A DNA stretch of 64,000 bases from Streptosporangium canum (GCF_900113865.1 NZ_FOQY01000029.1:50803-114802); one strand, 5' to 3'; shown: positions 38,874 through 48,496, counted from the stretch's first letter. Numbers and translations are program-made. The notes: generated by a model not told the origin, from the sequence alone.

Positions 38874-39302
38874 TCAGCTCCCGCTGCCCCAGCCGCTGCG
38901 GCCGCCGAAGCCACCGCGCTGGATCACGGTGCCCTTGCGGCTCGTGATCTGGACGTCCGAGGGGCGCATGGTGGTGCCGTGCGTGATCCGCGCCCCGGAC
39001 CGCACGCCTCCGTAGTACCAGCTGTAGGCGCCGCGGGAGCCGTAGTAGTGGGCGTGGTCGTCGTCGCAGTAGTCCTCGTCCACGACCGTGTAGGACCCGT
39101 CCGGCTCGAGGCTGTTGACGTCCACGCAGTCGGCGCCGACCTCTTCGTAGTCGTCCTGGGCGGAGCAGTAGCCGATGAGGAGCAGCGATACGACGCCGAT
39201 CCCGGTCAGCGTGATGACCGTGGACGCCTTCACACCCGAGGACTTGGGGGCGGGCGTGCGGGGAGGTGGTCCTGCCAGTGGGTGTTTCGGTCCTGCGGCC
39301 AT
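38874..39302 (-). CDS. Single-pass membrane protein upstream of the ATP-grasp gene
   Basis: The product has 142 residues. One N-terminal hydrophobic helix (ASTVITLTGIGVVSLLLIGY) is followed by CSAQDDY and an outside domain rich in Asp and Tyr, ending in Gly/Ser/Arg. This resembles DUF1190 (YgiB/YjfM) proteins by context and layout, but I cannot confirm homology. It heads the three-gene unit with the ATP-grasp protein and DUF350. Confidence 0.75.
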   Translation of the reverse strand: MAAGPKHPLAGPPPRTPAPKSSGVKASTVITLTGIGVVSLLLIGYCSAQDDYEEVGADCVDVNSLEPDGSYTVVDEDYCDDDHAHYYGSRGAYSWYYGGVRSGARITHGTTMRPSDVQITSRKGTVIQRGGFGGRSGWGSGS

Positions 39303-39417
39303 CGAACTCCAATGAGATGTGTCGCCACAGGCTATCGATGCTGTTTTGTCGGTTCAACCGCGCTAAAGGGATCGGTACTCACGGAGACTGTCGGTATCAC
39401 CGCGTAACGTCACAAGT

Positions 39418-40119
39418 GTGAACCGTACCGATCGGCTTTACGCTCTGGTCGAGGAGCTCCGCGCGGTCTCGCCCCGGTTCCGGTCGGCGCGTGAGCTGGC
39501 CGCCGGGTTCGAGGTGAGCGTCCGCACGGTCGAGCGTGACATCTCCGCGCTCCGGCAGTCGGGGGTGCCCGTCTACGCCGAGCCCGGCAGGCGCGGGAGC
39601 TACGCCTTCGACAGGAGCGTGTCCCTGCCCCCGCTCGACTTCACCTCGGCCGAGGCGATGGCGGTGGCGGCGGCGCTCGAACGCGCGGGGGACCATCCCC
39701 TCGCCTTCCACGCCCGCAGCGCCCTGCGCAAGCTGGTCGCGGCGATGTCGCCCGCCAAGGACGCCGGGGCCGGGGAGCCGGCCTTCCGGGTGCACCCGGT
39801 CGTCGAGCCGGAGCCGTACCCGCGCGCGTCGCGCGTGATCGAGCAGGCGCTGCTCCACCGCAGGGTGCTGCGGATCGAATACGAGGACCGCAAGGGCCGG
39901 ATCACCAGGCGCGAGGTGGAGCCCGCGATCTTCGTGGGCGGCCGCGGCGGCCACTGGTATCTCGTGGGCATGTGCCGGCTCCGGCAGGACGCCCGGGTCT
40001 TCCGGCTCGACCGCATCGGCTGGGCGGAGGAGACGGAGGAGGTCTCGCCCGAGCAGCCGCCGGAGCGCTTCGCCCCGCAGATCCCCCACCTGCTCGCGGA
40101 CGCCCCGGACCTCGGCTGA
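39418..40119 (+). CDS. HTH-WYL transcriptional regulator (YafY type)
   Basis: The product has 233 residues. A DeoR-like HTH (RSARELAAGFEVSVRTVERDI) is followed by a WYL domain (HWYLVGMCRLRQDARVFRLDRI). WYL domains sense nucleic acids or small ligands. GTG 39418 starts right after the divergent membrane module, so it may control that module. The annotation as a regulator is firm, its target is not. Confidence 0.85.
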   Translation: MNRTDRLYALVEELRAVSPRFRSARELAAGFEVSVRTVERDISALRQSGVPVYAEPGRRGSYAFDRSVSLPPLDFTSAEAMAVAAALERAGDHPLAFHARSALRKLVAAMSPAKDAGAGEPAFRVHPVVEPEPYPRASRVIEQALLHRRVLRIEYEDRKGRITRREVEPAIFVGGRGGHWYLVGMCRLRQDARVFRLDRIGWAEETEEVSPEQPPERFAPQIPHLLADAPDLG

Positions 40120-40161
40120 GAGCGCCGGCGCGGTCCGTAGCGGATGGCCATGGATCGGTGG

Positions 40162-41136
40162 TCATCGGCCCGGCGGGGAGGCGTCGGAGGCGGCGGTCCG
40201 GTCCTCGGCCGGCAGCCAGTGCCGGGCGGGGTCGTAGCGCAGCCATCCCTCCCGCCGGGCCGTCGTGGCGGCGGTGCGCAGCAGCCGGGCGAGGAGCGGG
40301 TGGCGGTTGTCGTGCCGCCAGACCAGCGACCACGGGTAGAGCGGGGTGGGGTCGACCAGCGGGATCAGCGCCGTGGCCGGGACATGGGCGGTCTGGACGT
40401 CGGCGTCGATCAGCCATACGTGATCGGGGTGTGCGTGGATCTGTGCCACCACCTGGTCGAGAGTGGCGACCGCCGGGCCGATGGTCAGGGGGATCCGGAA
40501 ATGGTCGCCGAGCGCGCGCAGGTAGCCGTCCAGCTCGGTGGCTCCCGCGAGGGCGGGTGTCCAGATCCCCTGGGGACGCAGGTCGGCAGGGCGCAGCGTG
40601 GGCCGTGCGGCCAGCGGGTGGCGTTCCGACATCAACGCGTGGAGGGGTTCGAGCCGCAGGAGCCGGTGTGCCAGGTCCTCGGGCCAGGGGTGGGGAAGAC
40701 CGTGCACCCGCCCGAAGGCCACATCGATCTCGGCGCGCTGCAGAGCTGACAGGGCGGTGCCCAGGCTGTGCCGGGTGCTCAGCTCCAGCGGCAGGTCGCC
40801 CAGGTCCGTGATCAGCTGGCGCAGCAGGGCGGAGGCGGCGATCGGGCGGAAGGTGTCGAGCCGCAGGGGTTGCCGGCCGAGCTGCGCCGCGGCCACGATC
40901 TCGTCGGCGACGGCCAGGGCCTGCCGCGACAGGGGCAGCAGCCGCCGTCCGAGGTCGGTCAGCTCGACGACGTGATGGCCGCGCACGAACAGCGGCCCGC
41001 CCAGGGTGGCCTCCAACCGCCGGACGCGGTGGGACAGGGCCTGCTGGGTGAGGAACAGGCGGCTCGCGGCCCGGCCGAAGTGCAGCTCCTCGGAGGTCGT
41101 GACGAAGGCCTGGAGCTGGCGGAGATCGAGATCCAC
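40162..41136 (-). CDS. LysR family transcriptional regulator
   Basis: The product has 324 residues. The HTH is RQLQAFVTTSEELHFGRAASR with FLTQQALSHRVRRLE; the rest is the substrate-binding domain. GTG 41136 gives the usual short N-terminus VDLDLRQLQ. It is divergent from the MFS exporter, and a perfect TGACAAG-N5-CTTGTCA palindrome lies between the two start codons, likely its operator. Confidence 0.87.
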   Translation of the reverse strand: MDLDLRQLQAFVTTSEELHFGRAASRLFLTQQALSHRVRRLEATLGGPLFVRGHHVVELTDLGRRLLPLSRQALAVADEIVAAAQLGRQPLRLDTFRPIAASALLRQLITDLGDLPLELSTRHSLGTALSALQRAEIDVAFGRVHGLPHPWPEDLAHRLLRLEPLHALMSERHPLAARPTLRPADLRPQGIWTPALAGATELDGYLRALGDHFRIPLTIGPAVATLDQVVAQIHAHPDHVWLIDADVQTAHVPATALIPLVDPTPLYPWSLVWRHDNRHPLLARLLRTAATTARREGWLRYDPARHWLPAEDRTAASDASPPGR

Positions 41137-41151
41137 CCCAACAAGCTGCAG

Positions 41152-41170
41152 TGACAAGCGTTGCTTGTCA
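41152..41170. promoter_or_regulatory. Palindromic operator between LysR and MFS genes
   Basis: TGACAAG (41152-41158), CGTTG and CTTGTCA (41164-41170) form a perfect 7-bp-arm inverted repeat in the 78-bp divergent gap. The centre contains T-N11-A, the LysR binding core. Confidence 0.65.
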
Positions 41171-41214
41171 AGAAGGCGAGTCGTTGTTGGACGCCACGGG
41201 ACGCAGGCGTTTGA

Positions 41215-42702
41215 GTGGATCACATGGATGAGGACGTCCGGTCCCGTGGGCCGGTTCAAGACTCGGCCGGTACGGCGGCCGCGGCGGATCCGCGCCGCTG
41301 GCGCGCGCTGGCGGTGCTGGCTCTGGTGCAGTTCATGTTCACCGTGGACAGCTCGATCGTGAACGTCGCGCTGCCGTCGGTGCAGCGGGAGCTGGGGGCG
41401 TCGACGGCGGATCTGGCCTGGGTGGTCAACGCCTACGTCGTGACCGCGGGCGGGCTGTTGCTGCTCGGCGGGCGGCTGGCCGACCTGTGGGGGCGGCGCC
41501 GCATGTTCCTCGTCGGCACGGCGGTGTTCGCGGTGGCGTCGCTGACCAGCGGCATCGCCGCGAGCACGGGGATGCTGGTGGCCAGCCGGTTCGGTCAGGG
41601 GCTCGGGGAGGCGCTGGCGGCGCCGGCCGCCCTGTCGATGATCGCGTTGATGTTCGCCGACAGCCGTGAGCGGGCCCGTGCCCTGGCGATCTGGGGAGGG
41701 CTGAGCGGGCTGGGCGCCACGGCCGGAGTGCTGCTGTCCGGGGCGCTGACCGAGCTGGCGGGCTGGCGCTGGGTCTTCTTCGTCAACCTGCCGGTCGCCG
41801 CGGTCGCGTTGCTCCTCACGCCCCGCCTGGTGGCGGCGCGGCCCGGTTCCGGCGGCCGGCGGGTGGATTGGGCGGGCGCGGTGCTCGTCACCGCCGGCCT
41901 GATCGCGCTCATCGCCGGTCTGCTCGCGGCCGGCCACAACGGGTGGACCGCCCCCGCCGTCCTGGTCCCGCTGGGTGCGGGGCTGGCCGCACTGGCCGGT
42001 TTCGTCGCCGTGGAGGCGAAGACCGCCGAGCCGCTGGTGCCGCTGCGCTTCTTCGCCAGCCGCGTCCGCCTCTCGGCGAACCTGGCGACGATCACGCTGA
42101 CCAGCGGGATGGCGGCGACCATGTTCCTGCTCACCCTCTACATGCAGAACGTGCTCGGCTACCAGCCGCTGGCCACGGGGCTGGCCTACCTTCCCTTCTG
42201 CGTGGCCTTCCTCGGGGGCCTGATGGCCTCGACCGCGCTGACCGCCAAACTGGGCACCACGGGCACCATCGGCGCCGGTCTCCTCCTCAGCGCCGTCGGG
42301 ATGGTGTATCTGGCGCTCCGCATGTCGGTCACCAGCGGCTACGCCGCCGACCTGCTGCCCGCCACGGTGATGATCGCCGCAGGGCTGGGGATCGCCTTCC
42401 CCACGCTGCAGAACGCCGCCCTGCAGGGGGTGACCGACGACGACGCCGGGCTCGGCTCCGGGGTGCAGACGACCATGCAGCAGCTGGGCAGCGCCCTCGG
42501 CCTGGCCGTCTTCACCGCGATCGCGATAGGCCGCACCGGAGCGGCGCTGGCCTCCGGGGACTCCACCCCGGCGGCCGCCGTCAGCGGCTACCAGTGGGCC
42601 TTCTCCGTCGCCACGGGGGCGCTGGTCCTCACCGCCCTGCTGATGCCGCTGACCGTCCGTACCGCGCGGGAGACCGGCGACAGGACAAGCGCCGGCGGAT
42701 GA
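41215..42702 (+). CDS. MFS transporter, DHA2 (EmrB/QacA) drug exporter
   Basis: The product has 495 residues. About 14 transmembrane helices; motif A reads GGRLADLWGRRRMFL and the first helix FMFTVDSSIVNVALPSVQREL is characteristic of DHA2. GTG 41215 or ATG 41224 is the start; the latter has GAGTGGA upstream. Divergent from LysR, by which it is probably regulated. Confidence 0.87.
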   Translation: MDHMDEDVRSRGPVQDSAGTAAAADPRRWRALAVLALVQFMFTVDSSIVNVALPSVQRELGASTADLAWVVNAYVVTAGGLLLLGGRLADLWGRRRMFLVGTAVFAVASLTSGIAASTGMLVASRFGQGLGEALAAPAALSMIALMFADSRERARALAIWGGLSGLGATAGVLLSGALTELAGWRWVFFVNLPVAAVALLLTPRLVAARPGSGGRRVDWAGAVLVTAGLIALIAGLLAAGHNGWTAPAVLVPLGAGLAALAGFVAVEAKTAEPLVPLRFFASRVRLSANLATITLTSGMAATMFLLTLYMQNVLGYQPLATGLAYLPFCVAFLGGLMASTALTAKLGTTGTIGAGLLLSAVGMVYLALRMSVTSGYAADLLPATVMIAAGLGIAFPTLQNAALQGVTDDDAGLGSGVQTTMQQLGSALGLAVFTAIAIGRTGAALASGDSTPAAAVSGYQWAFSVATGALVLTALLMPLTVRTARETGDRTSAGG

Positions 42703-42827
42703 TCGTGATGTCCGGCCGGCTCGGTCACCGGCCGGGCGGGGTCCGCTCCGCCGTCACCGGGAGCCGAGCCGGGCGGGCGGCGCGGTCATGGCGCGGGCCC
42801 TGCCGCGCCTCAGGGCCCTGCCGCGCC

Positions 42828-43331
42828 TCAGGGGCGCTTCCCGGCGCCGGGTATCTGTTCGCGGCAGGCCTCCATCGCCTTCTTGCTCTGCGGAGTGCCC
42901 AGCTCCATTCCATTTCCGGTGAAATGAACCTTTCCATGGGAGAATTCGGGATCGGGTACGTCGACGCCGTTCTCCCGCATGCACCGGGCGAACCCCAGAA
43001 AGGCGCCCTGAAACTCCGGGTCGGTTACCGTTTTCTTCACCGGGCCGGTCGGGCTGTACTCATCGCAGGCCCTGGACGCCCTGTCCAGATTATTCTTGTT
43101 GATTTTCCCGCGGATCACGACGGCGCCGCCACCCGGTTCCGGATCGGGCATGTCGACGCCGTTCTCCCGCATGCACCGGGCGTACTTCAGACCGTCTGCC
43201 TGGGGTGGCGTGGACGGGCGGGCCGACGTCGTCGTGCCCGTCACGGAGGCGACCCTGTCGCTCCCGGCCGGTCCGCACGCCGTCAGCGCGGCCAGGGAGG
43301 CGATCGCCGCCGCTGCCATAACTGTTCTCAT
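42828..43331 (-). CDS. Secreted lipoprotein with internal duplication
   Basis: The product has 167 residues. The signal peptide ends in a lipobox LTAC (ALTACGPAG), so Cys19 would be lipidated. The mature part has two similar segments, YARCMRENGVDMPDPE and FARCMRENGVDVPDPE, about 65 residues apart. The DNA repeat GACGCCGTTCTCCCGCATGC recurs with them. No known function; the Cys in each repeat could pair or bind metal. Confidence 0.75.
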   Translation of the reverse strand: MRTVMAAAAIASLAALTACGPAGSDRVASVTGTTTSARPSTPPQADGLKYARCMRENGVDMPDPEPGGGAVVIRGKINKNNLDRASRACDEYSPTGPVKKTVTDPEFQGAFLGFARCMRENGVDVPDPEFSHGKVHFTGNGMELGTPQSKKAMEACREQIPGAGKRP

Positions 43332-43616
43332 CGTGATTTCCCTCCTGTCGCCACAGGTATAGCGGGAACCCTGTTAAAAACTCTTCAAACGAATCCGTTC
43401 GAACGGTCTCTGTCTCCGCGCTCTGCGAGAAGCGAGTGATCTTCGCCGTTCCGGTGCGTAATACTTGGGAAAAGCGCGTAAAGGGGCGCATGTGAGGGGC
43501 CGGCAATGCCGGAGATCAGACCGCTGCGGCCCGGGGATCCGCCGCAGCCGAAGAGCCGCACACTCAAAAGCGGGCAGGGCGTCGGCCCTGCCCGGTCATG
43601 ATGAGGGGCGGAGTGC
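43332..43616. other. Intergenic region with terminator-like hairpin
   Basis: No gene seen. CGGGCAGGGC-GTCG-GCCCTGCCCG at 43571-43594 is a perfect hairpin about 25 bp after the hydrolase stop and likely ends that minus-strand transcript. Confidence 0.65.
43571..43594 (-). terminator. Terminator-like hairpin after the TAP-like hydrolase
   Basis: The arms CGGGCAGGGC and GCCCTGCCCG (10 bp) have a 4-nt GTCG loop. Placement is 22 bp from the stop codon of the hydrolase gene. Confidence 0.7.
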
Positions 43617-45185
43617 TCAGGACGCGGGGCAGGTCGTGTCCTTCGGGGGAGTTTTCCCGTCGAGCAGGTAGCCGTCGACGACCTTCTTCACGCACGTGTC
43701 GCCGGACAGGTACGCGCCGTGGCCCTCGCCCTTGTAGGTGACCAGCACGCCGCTCCCGAGCTCCGCGGTCATCCTCGGCGCCCACTCGTACGGCGTGGCG
43801 GGGTCGCCGGTGCCGCCGACGACCACGATGGGCGCCGAGCCGGTGGCGTTCACCTTCCTGGCCGCGTCACTGCCCGCAACCGGCCACACCCGGCAGATGG
43901 TCCCCAGCCCCGCGCTGCCGAACAGCGGCGAGATCTTCAACGCCGCCTTCTCGATCTTGGCCAGTTCCTGCGGGGTGGGCCGTTCGGCGGTGTCCGCGCA
44001 ACTGATGGCCGGGAAGCTGCTCATGAGGGTCGAGTAGGACCCGTCGGGTTTGCGGCCGTTGTAGCTGTCGGCCAGGGCCATCAGGATCCGGCCGTCGCCC
44101 GTGAACCCCTGGCCCAGGGCCTGCTCCAGCAGCGGCCAGCTCAGCTTGGAGTACAGCGCGGCGGCGATGCCGGTGCCGGCCAGTCCCTGGGTGAGCTTGC
44201 GGTCGCCGACCTGCAGCGGCTTGTCCCTCAGGTCGGCCAGGAAGGTGTCGACGTTCTTGTTCGCGATGGTCACGTCGGCGCCGACCGCGCACTCGCCGGG
44301 ACCCTTGACGCAGTCCTTCAGGAAGGACTCGTAGGCGTTCTGGAACCCGGACGTCTGGACCAGCGTGCGCTGCGCCAGGGTGACGCTGGGGTCGAGCGGG
44401 GCGTCCAGCACGAAACGCCCCACGTTCTCGGTGAACTCGGTGGCGTAGACCGCGCCGAGCTGCGTGCCGTACGAGATGCCGAAGTAGTTGAGCCGGTTGT
44501 CGCCCAGGGCCTCACGGAGCCGGTCCATGTCACGGGCGGCGTTCACCGTGCCGACGTGGGGCAGGACCTTGCCCGAGGTCCGCCGGCAGGCGTCGGCGAA
44601 CTCCTTGATGATCTTGTCCATCTCGGCCTGCTCCGCCGGGCTGGTGGCCACGCTGTTCATCGAGGTGAACCTGTCCATGATCCTGTTGCCGCCGCACCGG
44701 ACGCCGTCACTGCGCTCCACCCCTCGCGGGTCGAAGCTGACCAGGTCGTAACGGGCGCGCAGGGTGCCGAAGACCTTGACGGCCTGGGCCAGGGTGTCGA
44801 CACCGGACCCGCCGGGGCCGCCGAAGTTGAAGACCAGGGAGCCGATCCGCTCACCGGGACCGGTGGCCTTGGCCCGGATCACCGCCATGTCCACTGTCCC
44901 GCCGGCGGGCTTGGCGTAGTCGAGGGGAACCTTGAGCGTCCCGCACTGCAGGTTGGGGTCGGGCTTGGCCGGAGCCTGACCGTCGGGACGCTCGATGTCG
45001 GTGCAGGGGCCCCAGTCGATCGTGCCCGACGGCTGCACCGAGCCCTGTGCCGAGCTCTGGACGGACCCCGGCGTGGAGGGACCGCCGGCGGCGCCGTACC
45101 CGCTGGGCGCGGCGCCGCCGCCGCAGGCGGCCAGCGCAGTGGACAGGACCGCCGTCACGGTGGCGGCCGTCAGGATTCTTCGCAC
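43617..45185 (-). CDS. Secreted alpha/beta hydrolase, TAP-like (tripeptidyl aminopeptidase)
   Basis: The product has 522 residues. A lipoprotein signal with lipobox LAAC (TALAACGGG) is followed by a Ser/Gly-rich linker. The catalytic Ser is in YFGISYGTQLG, and FGGPGGSGVD is the oxyanion-hole strand. The C-terminal TAP domain contains GGTGDPATPYEWA (Asp) and EGHGAYLSG (His). Such enzymes trim tripeptides from secreted proteins in Streptomyces (SlpD/SlpE, Tap). GTG 45185 with GGGGAG upstream is preferred over the longer frame. Confidence 0.87.
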   Translation of the reverse strand: MRRILTAATVTAVLSTALAACGGGAAPSGYGAAGGPSTPGSVQSSAQGSVQPSGTIDWGPCTDIERPDGQAPAKPDPNLQCGTLKVPLDYAKPAGGTVDMAVIRAKATGPGERIGSLVFNFGGPGGSGVDTLAQAVKVFGTLRARYDLVSFDPRGVERSDGVRCGGNRIMDRFTSMNSVATSPAEQAEMDKIIKEFADACRRTSGKVLPHVGTVNAARDMDRLREALGDNRLNYFGISYGTQLGAVYATEFTENVGRFVLDAPLDPSVTLAQRTLVQTSGFQNAYESFLKDCVKGPGECAVGADVTIANKNVDTFLADLRDKPLQVGDRKLTQGLAGTGIAAALYSKLSWPLLEQALGQGFTGDGRILMALADSYNGRKPDGSYSTLMSSFPAISCADTAERPTPQELAKIEKAALKISPLFGSAGLGTICRVWPVAGSDAARKVNATGSAPIVVVGGTGDPATPYEWAPRMTAELGSGVLVTYKGEGHGAYLSGDTCVKKVVDGYLLDGKTPPKDTTCPAS

Positions 45186-45273
45186 GGAGTGCTCCCCTCG
45201 TACTGTTCGCCGGGGGGAGCGATTCAACACTAACCGGACGGGGCCTTCCAAAGAAGGACCCGCCCGGCATAGA

Positions 45274-48021
45274 TCACAGCCCCATGGACTGAGTGTCGTT
45301 GCTCTCGGCGCCGCCCGCCTCGGTGACACCGTTCTTCAGGTGGTACTTGGCGATCGCGTCGTTCAGCACCGCCGAGTCGAGCTCGCCCCGCCTGACGAGC
45401 TGGGTGAGCACGGCGAGCGTGATCGAGGCCGCGTCCACGTGGAAGTGGCGGCGCAGCGCCGACCGGGTGTCCGACAGGCCGAAGCCGTCGGTGCCGAGCG
45501 AGGTCCAGTCACCCGGAACCCACTGGGCGATCTGGTCCTGCACCGCGCGCATGTAGTCGCTGACGCCCACGAACGGCCCCTGGGCCGCCGACAGCGCCTG
45601 GGTCACGTACGGCACGCGCTGCTCGGCGTCGGGGTTGAGCAGGTTGTGCTCCTCGGCGGCCAGCGCCTCGCGGCGCAACTCCGCCCAGGAGGTCGCCGAC
45701 CAGACCTCGGCCGCCACGCCCCACTCCTCGGCCAGCATCCGCTGGGCCTCCATGGCCCACGGACCGGCCACGCCGGATACCAGGATGTTGGCCTTCGGAC
45801 CCTGTACGGCCGGCGCCGCGGCGAACCGGTAGAGGCCCTTGAGCAGGCCCTCCAGGTCCAGGTCGGCCGGCTCGGCCGGCTGCGGGTAGGGCTCGTTGTA
45901 GACGGTCAGGTAGTAGAAGACGTTCTCCGGCTGCTCGCCGTACATCCTCCGCAGGCCGTCCTTGACGATGTGGGCGACCTCGAAGCCCCACGACGGGTCG
46001 TAGGACACCGCCGCCGGGTTCGTCGAGGCGATCAGCGGGGTGTGGCCGTCCTCGTGCTGCAGGCCCTCACCGTTCAGCGTGGTGCGGCCGGCGGTGGCGC
46101 CGAGCAGGAAGCCCCGGCCCATCTGGTCGGCGAGCTGCCACATCTGGTCGGCGGTGCGCTGCCAGCCGAACATCGAGTAGAAGATGTAGATCGGGATCAT
46201 GTGCTCGCCGTGCGTGGCGTAGGCCGAGCCCACGGCGATCGTCGAGGCCATCGAGCCCGACTCGCTGATGCCCTCGTGCAGGATCTGACCCTCGGTCGAC
46301 TCCTTGTAGGACAGCAGCAGTTCGCGGTCCACGGCGTCGTAGGTCTGGCCGTGCGGCGAGTAGATCTTGGCGGTCGGGAAGATCGCGTCGAGGCCGAAGG
46401 TGCGCGCCTCGTCCGGGATGATCGGCACGAACCGGTGGCCGATCTCCTTGTCGCGCATGAGGTCCTTCAGCAGCCGGACGAACGCCATGGTGGTGGCGAC
46501 GTTCTGCTTGCCGGAGCCCTTCTTGAGCTGCGCGTAGGCGGCGTCGCCCGGAAGCTTGACGGGCTTGGCGCGGATCACGCGCTTGGGCAGGAAACCGCCC
46601 AGGGCCGCGCGGCGCTCCTTCATGTATTCGATCTCGGGGTCGTTCTCGCCCGGGTGGAAGTAGGGCGGCAGGTCGCCTTCGAGCGCGGAGTCCGGGATCG
46701 GCAGGTAGAGCCGGTCGCGGAACTCCTTCAGGTCGGCCTTGGACATCTTCTTCATCTGGTGCGTCGCGTTGCGCGCCTCGAAGTCCTTGCCCAGCGTCCA
46801 GCCCTTGATGGTCTGGGCGAGGATGACCGTCGGCTGGCCGACGTGCTCACGGGCCGCCTTGTAGGCCGCGTAGACCTTGCGGTAGTCGTGGCCGCCGCGC
46901 GACAGCTTGCGGATGTCCTCGTCCGACAGGTGCTCGACCATCTTGCGCAGCCGGGGGTCGCCGCCGAAGAAGTTCTCGCGGATGTATTCGCCGCTCTCGA
47001 CGGAGTAGGTCTGGAACTGGCCGTCGGGGACGGTGTTCATCTTGTTGACCAGCACGCCGTCGACGTCGGCCGCCAGCAGCGGGTCCCAGTCACGGCCCCA
47101 CACGACCTTGATGACGTTCCAGCCGGCGCCCCGGAAGTAGGACTCCAGCTCCTGGATGATCTTACCGTTGCCGCGCACCGGGCCGTCGAGACGCTGCAGG
47201 TTGCAGTTGATGACGAAGGTGAGGTTGTCGAGCTCCTCGCGGGCGGCCAGGCCGATCGCGCCGAGCGACTCCGGCTCGTCCATCTCGCCGTCGCCGAGGT
47301 AGCACCAGACATGGCTGCGGCTGGTGTCCTTGATCTTCCGGTTCAGCAGGTAGCGGTTGAACCGGGCCTGGTAGATCGCGCCGATCGGACCGAGACCCAT
47401 GGAGACCGTGGGGAACTCCCAGAAGTCCGGCATCAGACGCGGGTGCGGGTAGGAGGGCAGGCCCTTGAAGCCGTGCGACAGCTCCTGCCGGAAGGCGTCG
47501 AGCTGGGCCTCGTTCAGGCGGCCCTCCAGGAACGCCCGGGCGTAGATGCCCGGTGCGGCGTGGCCCTGGATGAAGACCTGGTCACCGGACTCGCCGTGGT
47601 CCTTGCCGCGGAAGAAGTGGTTGAAACCCACCTCGTAGAGCGACGCGGCCGAGGCGTAGGTCGCGATGTGGCCGCCGACGTTGGTGCGGGCGTTGGCCCG
47701 GGTCACCATGACGGCCGCGTTCCACCGGATGTAGGCACGGATCCGGCGCTCGACGTACTCGTCGCCAGGGAACCAGGGCTCTCGCTCCGGGGGAATGGTA
47801 TTGATGTAGTCGGTGCTGCGCAGGCCGGGGACCCCGACCTGGTTCTCGCGGGCCCGCTCCAACAGGCGAAGCATCAAATAACGGGCTCGAGTGCGACCTT
47901 CCGTCTTGATGACGTTGTCGAGCGACTCGAGCCACTCCTGGGTCTCGCTGGGGTCGACATCAGGGAGCTGGCTGGGTAGGCCGTCGCTGATGACCGAGAA
48001 ACGCTGGCGTCCGGAAGCCAC
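45274..48021 (-). CDS. aceE: Pyruvate dehydrogenase E1 component, homodimeric
   Basis: The product has 915 residues. It decarboxylates pyruvate with thiamine diphosphate and reduces lipoyl groups of E2. The TPP motif GDGEMDEPES...FVINCN is visible near residue 240-275; the protein spans the full E. coli-type AceE. GTG 48021 is preceded by GGAAGG. In actinobacteria E2 and E3 are elsewhere, as here. Divergent from YjbQ, with DUF3052 and AhpE downstream of YjbQ: the usual actinobacterial synteny. Confidence 0.93.
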   Translation of the reverse strand: MASGRQRFSVISDGLPSQLPDVDPSETQEWLESLDNVIKTEGRTRARYLMLRLLERARENQVGVPGLRSTDYINTIPPEREPWFPGDEYVERRIRAYIRWNAAVMVTRANARTNVGGHIATYASAASLYEVGFNHFFRGKDHGESGDQVFIQGHAAPGIYARAFLEGRLNEAQLDAFRQELSHGFKGLPSYPHPRLMPDFWEFPTVSMGLGPIGAIYQARFNRYLLNRKIKDTSRSHVWCYLGDGEMDEPESLGAIGLAAREELDNLTFVINCNLQRLDGPVRGNGKIIQELESYFRGAGWNVIKVVWGRDWDPLLAADVDGVLVNKMNTVPDGQFQTYSVESGEYIRENFFGGDPRLRKMVEHLSDEDIRKLSRGGHDYRKVYAAYKAAREHVGQPTVILAQTIKGWTLGKDFEARNATHQMKKMSKADLKEFRDRLYLPIPDSALEGDLPPYFHPGENDPEIEYMKERRAALGGFLPKRVIRAKPVKLPGDAAYAQLKKGSGKQNVATTMAFVRLLKDLMRDKEIGHRFVPIIPDEARTFGLDAIFPTAKIYSPHGQTYDAVDRELLLSYKESTEGQILHEGISESGSMASTIAVGSAYATHGEHMIPIYIFYSMFGWQRTADQMWQLADQMGRGFLLGATAGRTTLNGEGLQHEDGHTPLIASTNPAAVSYDPSWGFEVAHIVKDGLRRMYGEQPENVFYYLTVYNEPYPQPAEPADLDLEGLLKGLYRFAAAPAVQGPKANILVSGVAGPWAMEAQRMLAEEWGVAAEVWSATSWAELRREALAAEEHNLLNPDAEQRVPYVTQALSAAQGPFVGVSDYMRAVQDQIAQWVPGDWTSLGTDGFGLSDTRSALRRHFHVDAASITLAVLTQLVRRGELDSAVLNDAIAKYHLKNGVTEAGGAESNDTQSMGL

Positions 48022-48496
48022 TGGGTCTCGCCTTCCGAGGATGGACTTTTGTCTGGTGTAGGTCGTCTTCCATCCTGGTCTCTTACCCCGGAAAGTGCAT
48101 CTCTACTGACCGGTAACCAGGAGGTCCCTGCTGGCAGGGGCGTGTAAGTGGCCTAGACCACCGATGGTAGGACGAATAGCCACCAAAGGTTACATCCACG
48201 CCCCTTCTTTCTGGAGGGCTGGGCCGTACGAATCCGGAAGGCCGCAGTGCCGGAGGAGGTGACAGGGGGCCGTGGGGCTCCCGATACCGGATCCGTTGCG
48301 GCGCGGCGGCGCGTCGGCGGGGCGGGAAGGCGCGCGCCCGGTCTACCGATCCGGTAAAGAAAGATCCTTAATCCGGTCGGCGTCGGGGTCGCACCCCCTT
48401 GTACGGTGCGGTTCGGCGGCAGATGTACGTATCCGGTGCCACCCGGACTGCGCGCTGTCGTCGTCCCAGCTCAGGATGGATCGTAGGATCGGGTAT
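48022..48496. promoter_or_regulatory. 475-bp divergent regulatory region of aceE and yjbQ
   Basis: No gene is credible; an open frame through it is poorly coding. CCCTGC-TG-GCAGGG at 48126-48139 is a perfect palindrome about 105 bp upstream of aceE and could be a regulator site. The AGGA upstream of GTG 48497 serves yjbQ. Confidence 0.5.

Noticed and set aside
44995..47979. A 994-codon plus-strand frame opposite aceE
   Set aside because: Shadow frame of aceE; no family features.
48272..48496. N-terminal 75-residue extension of YjbQ
   Set aside because: Poor codon use and homologues start at the region of GTG 48497.
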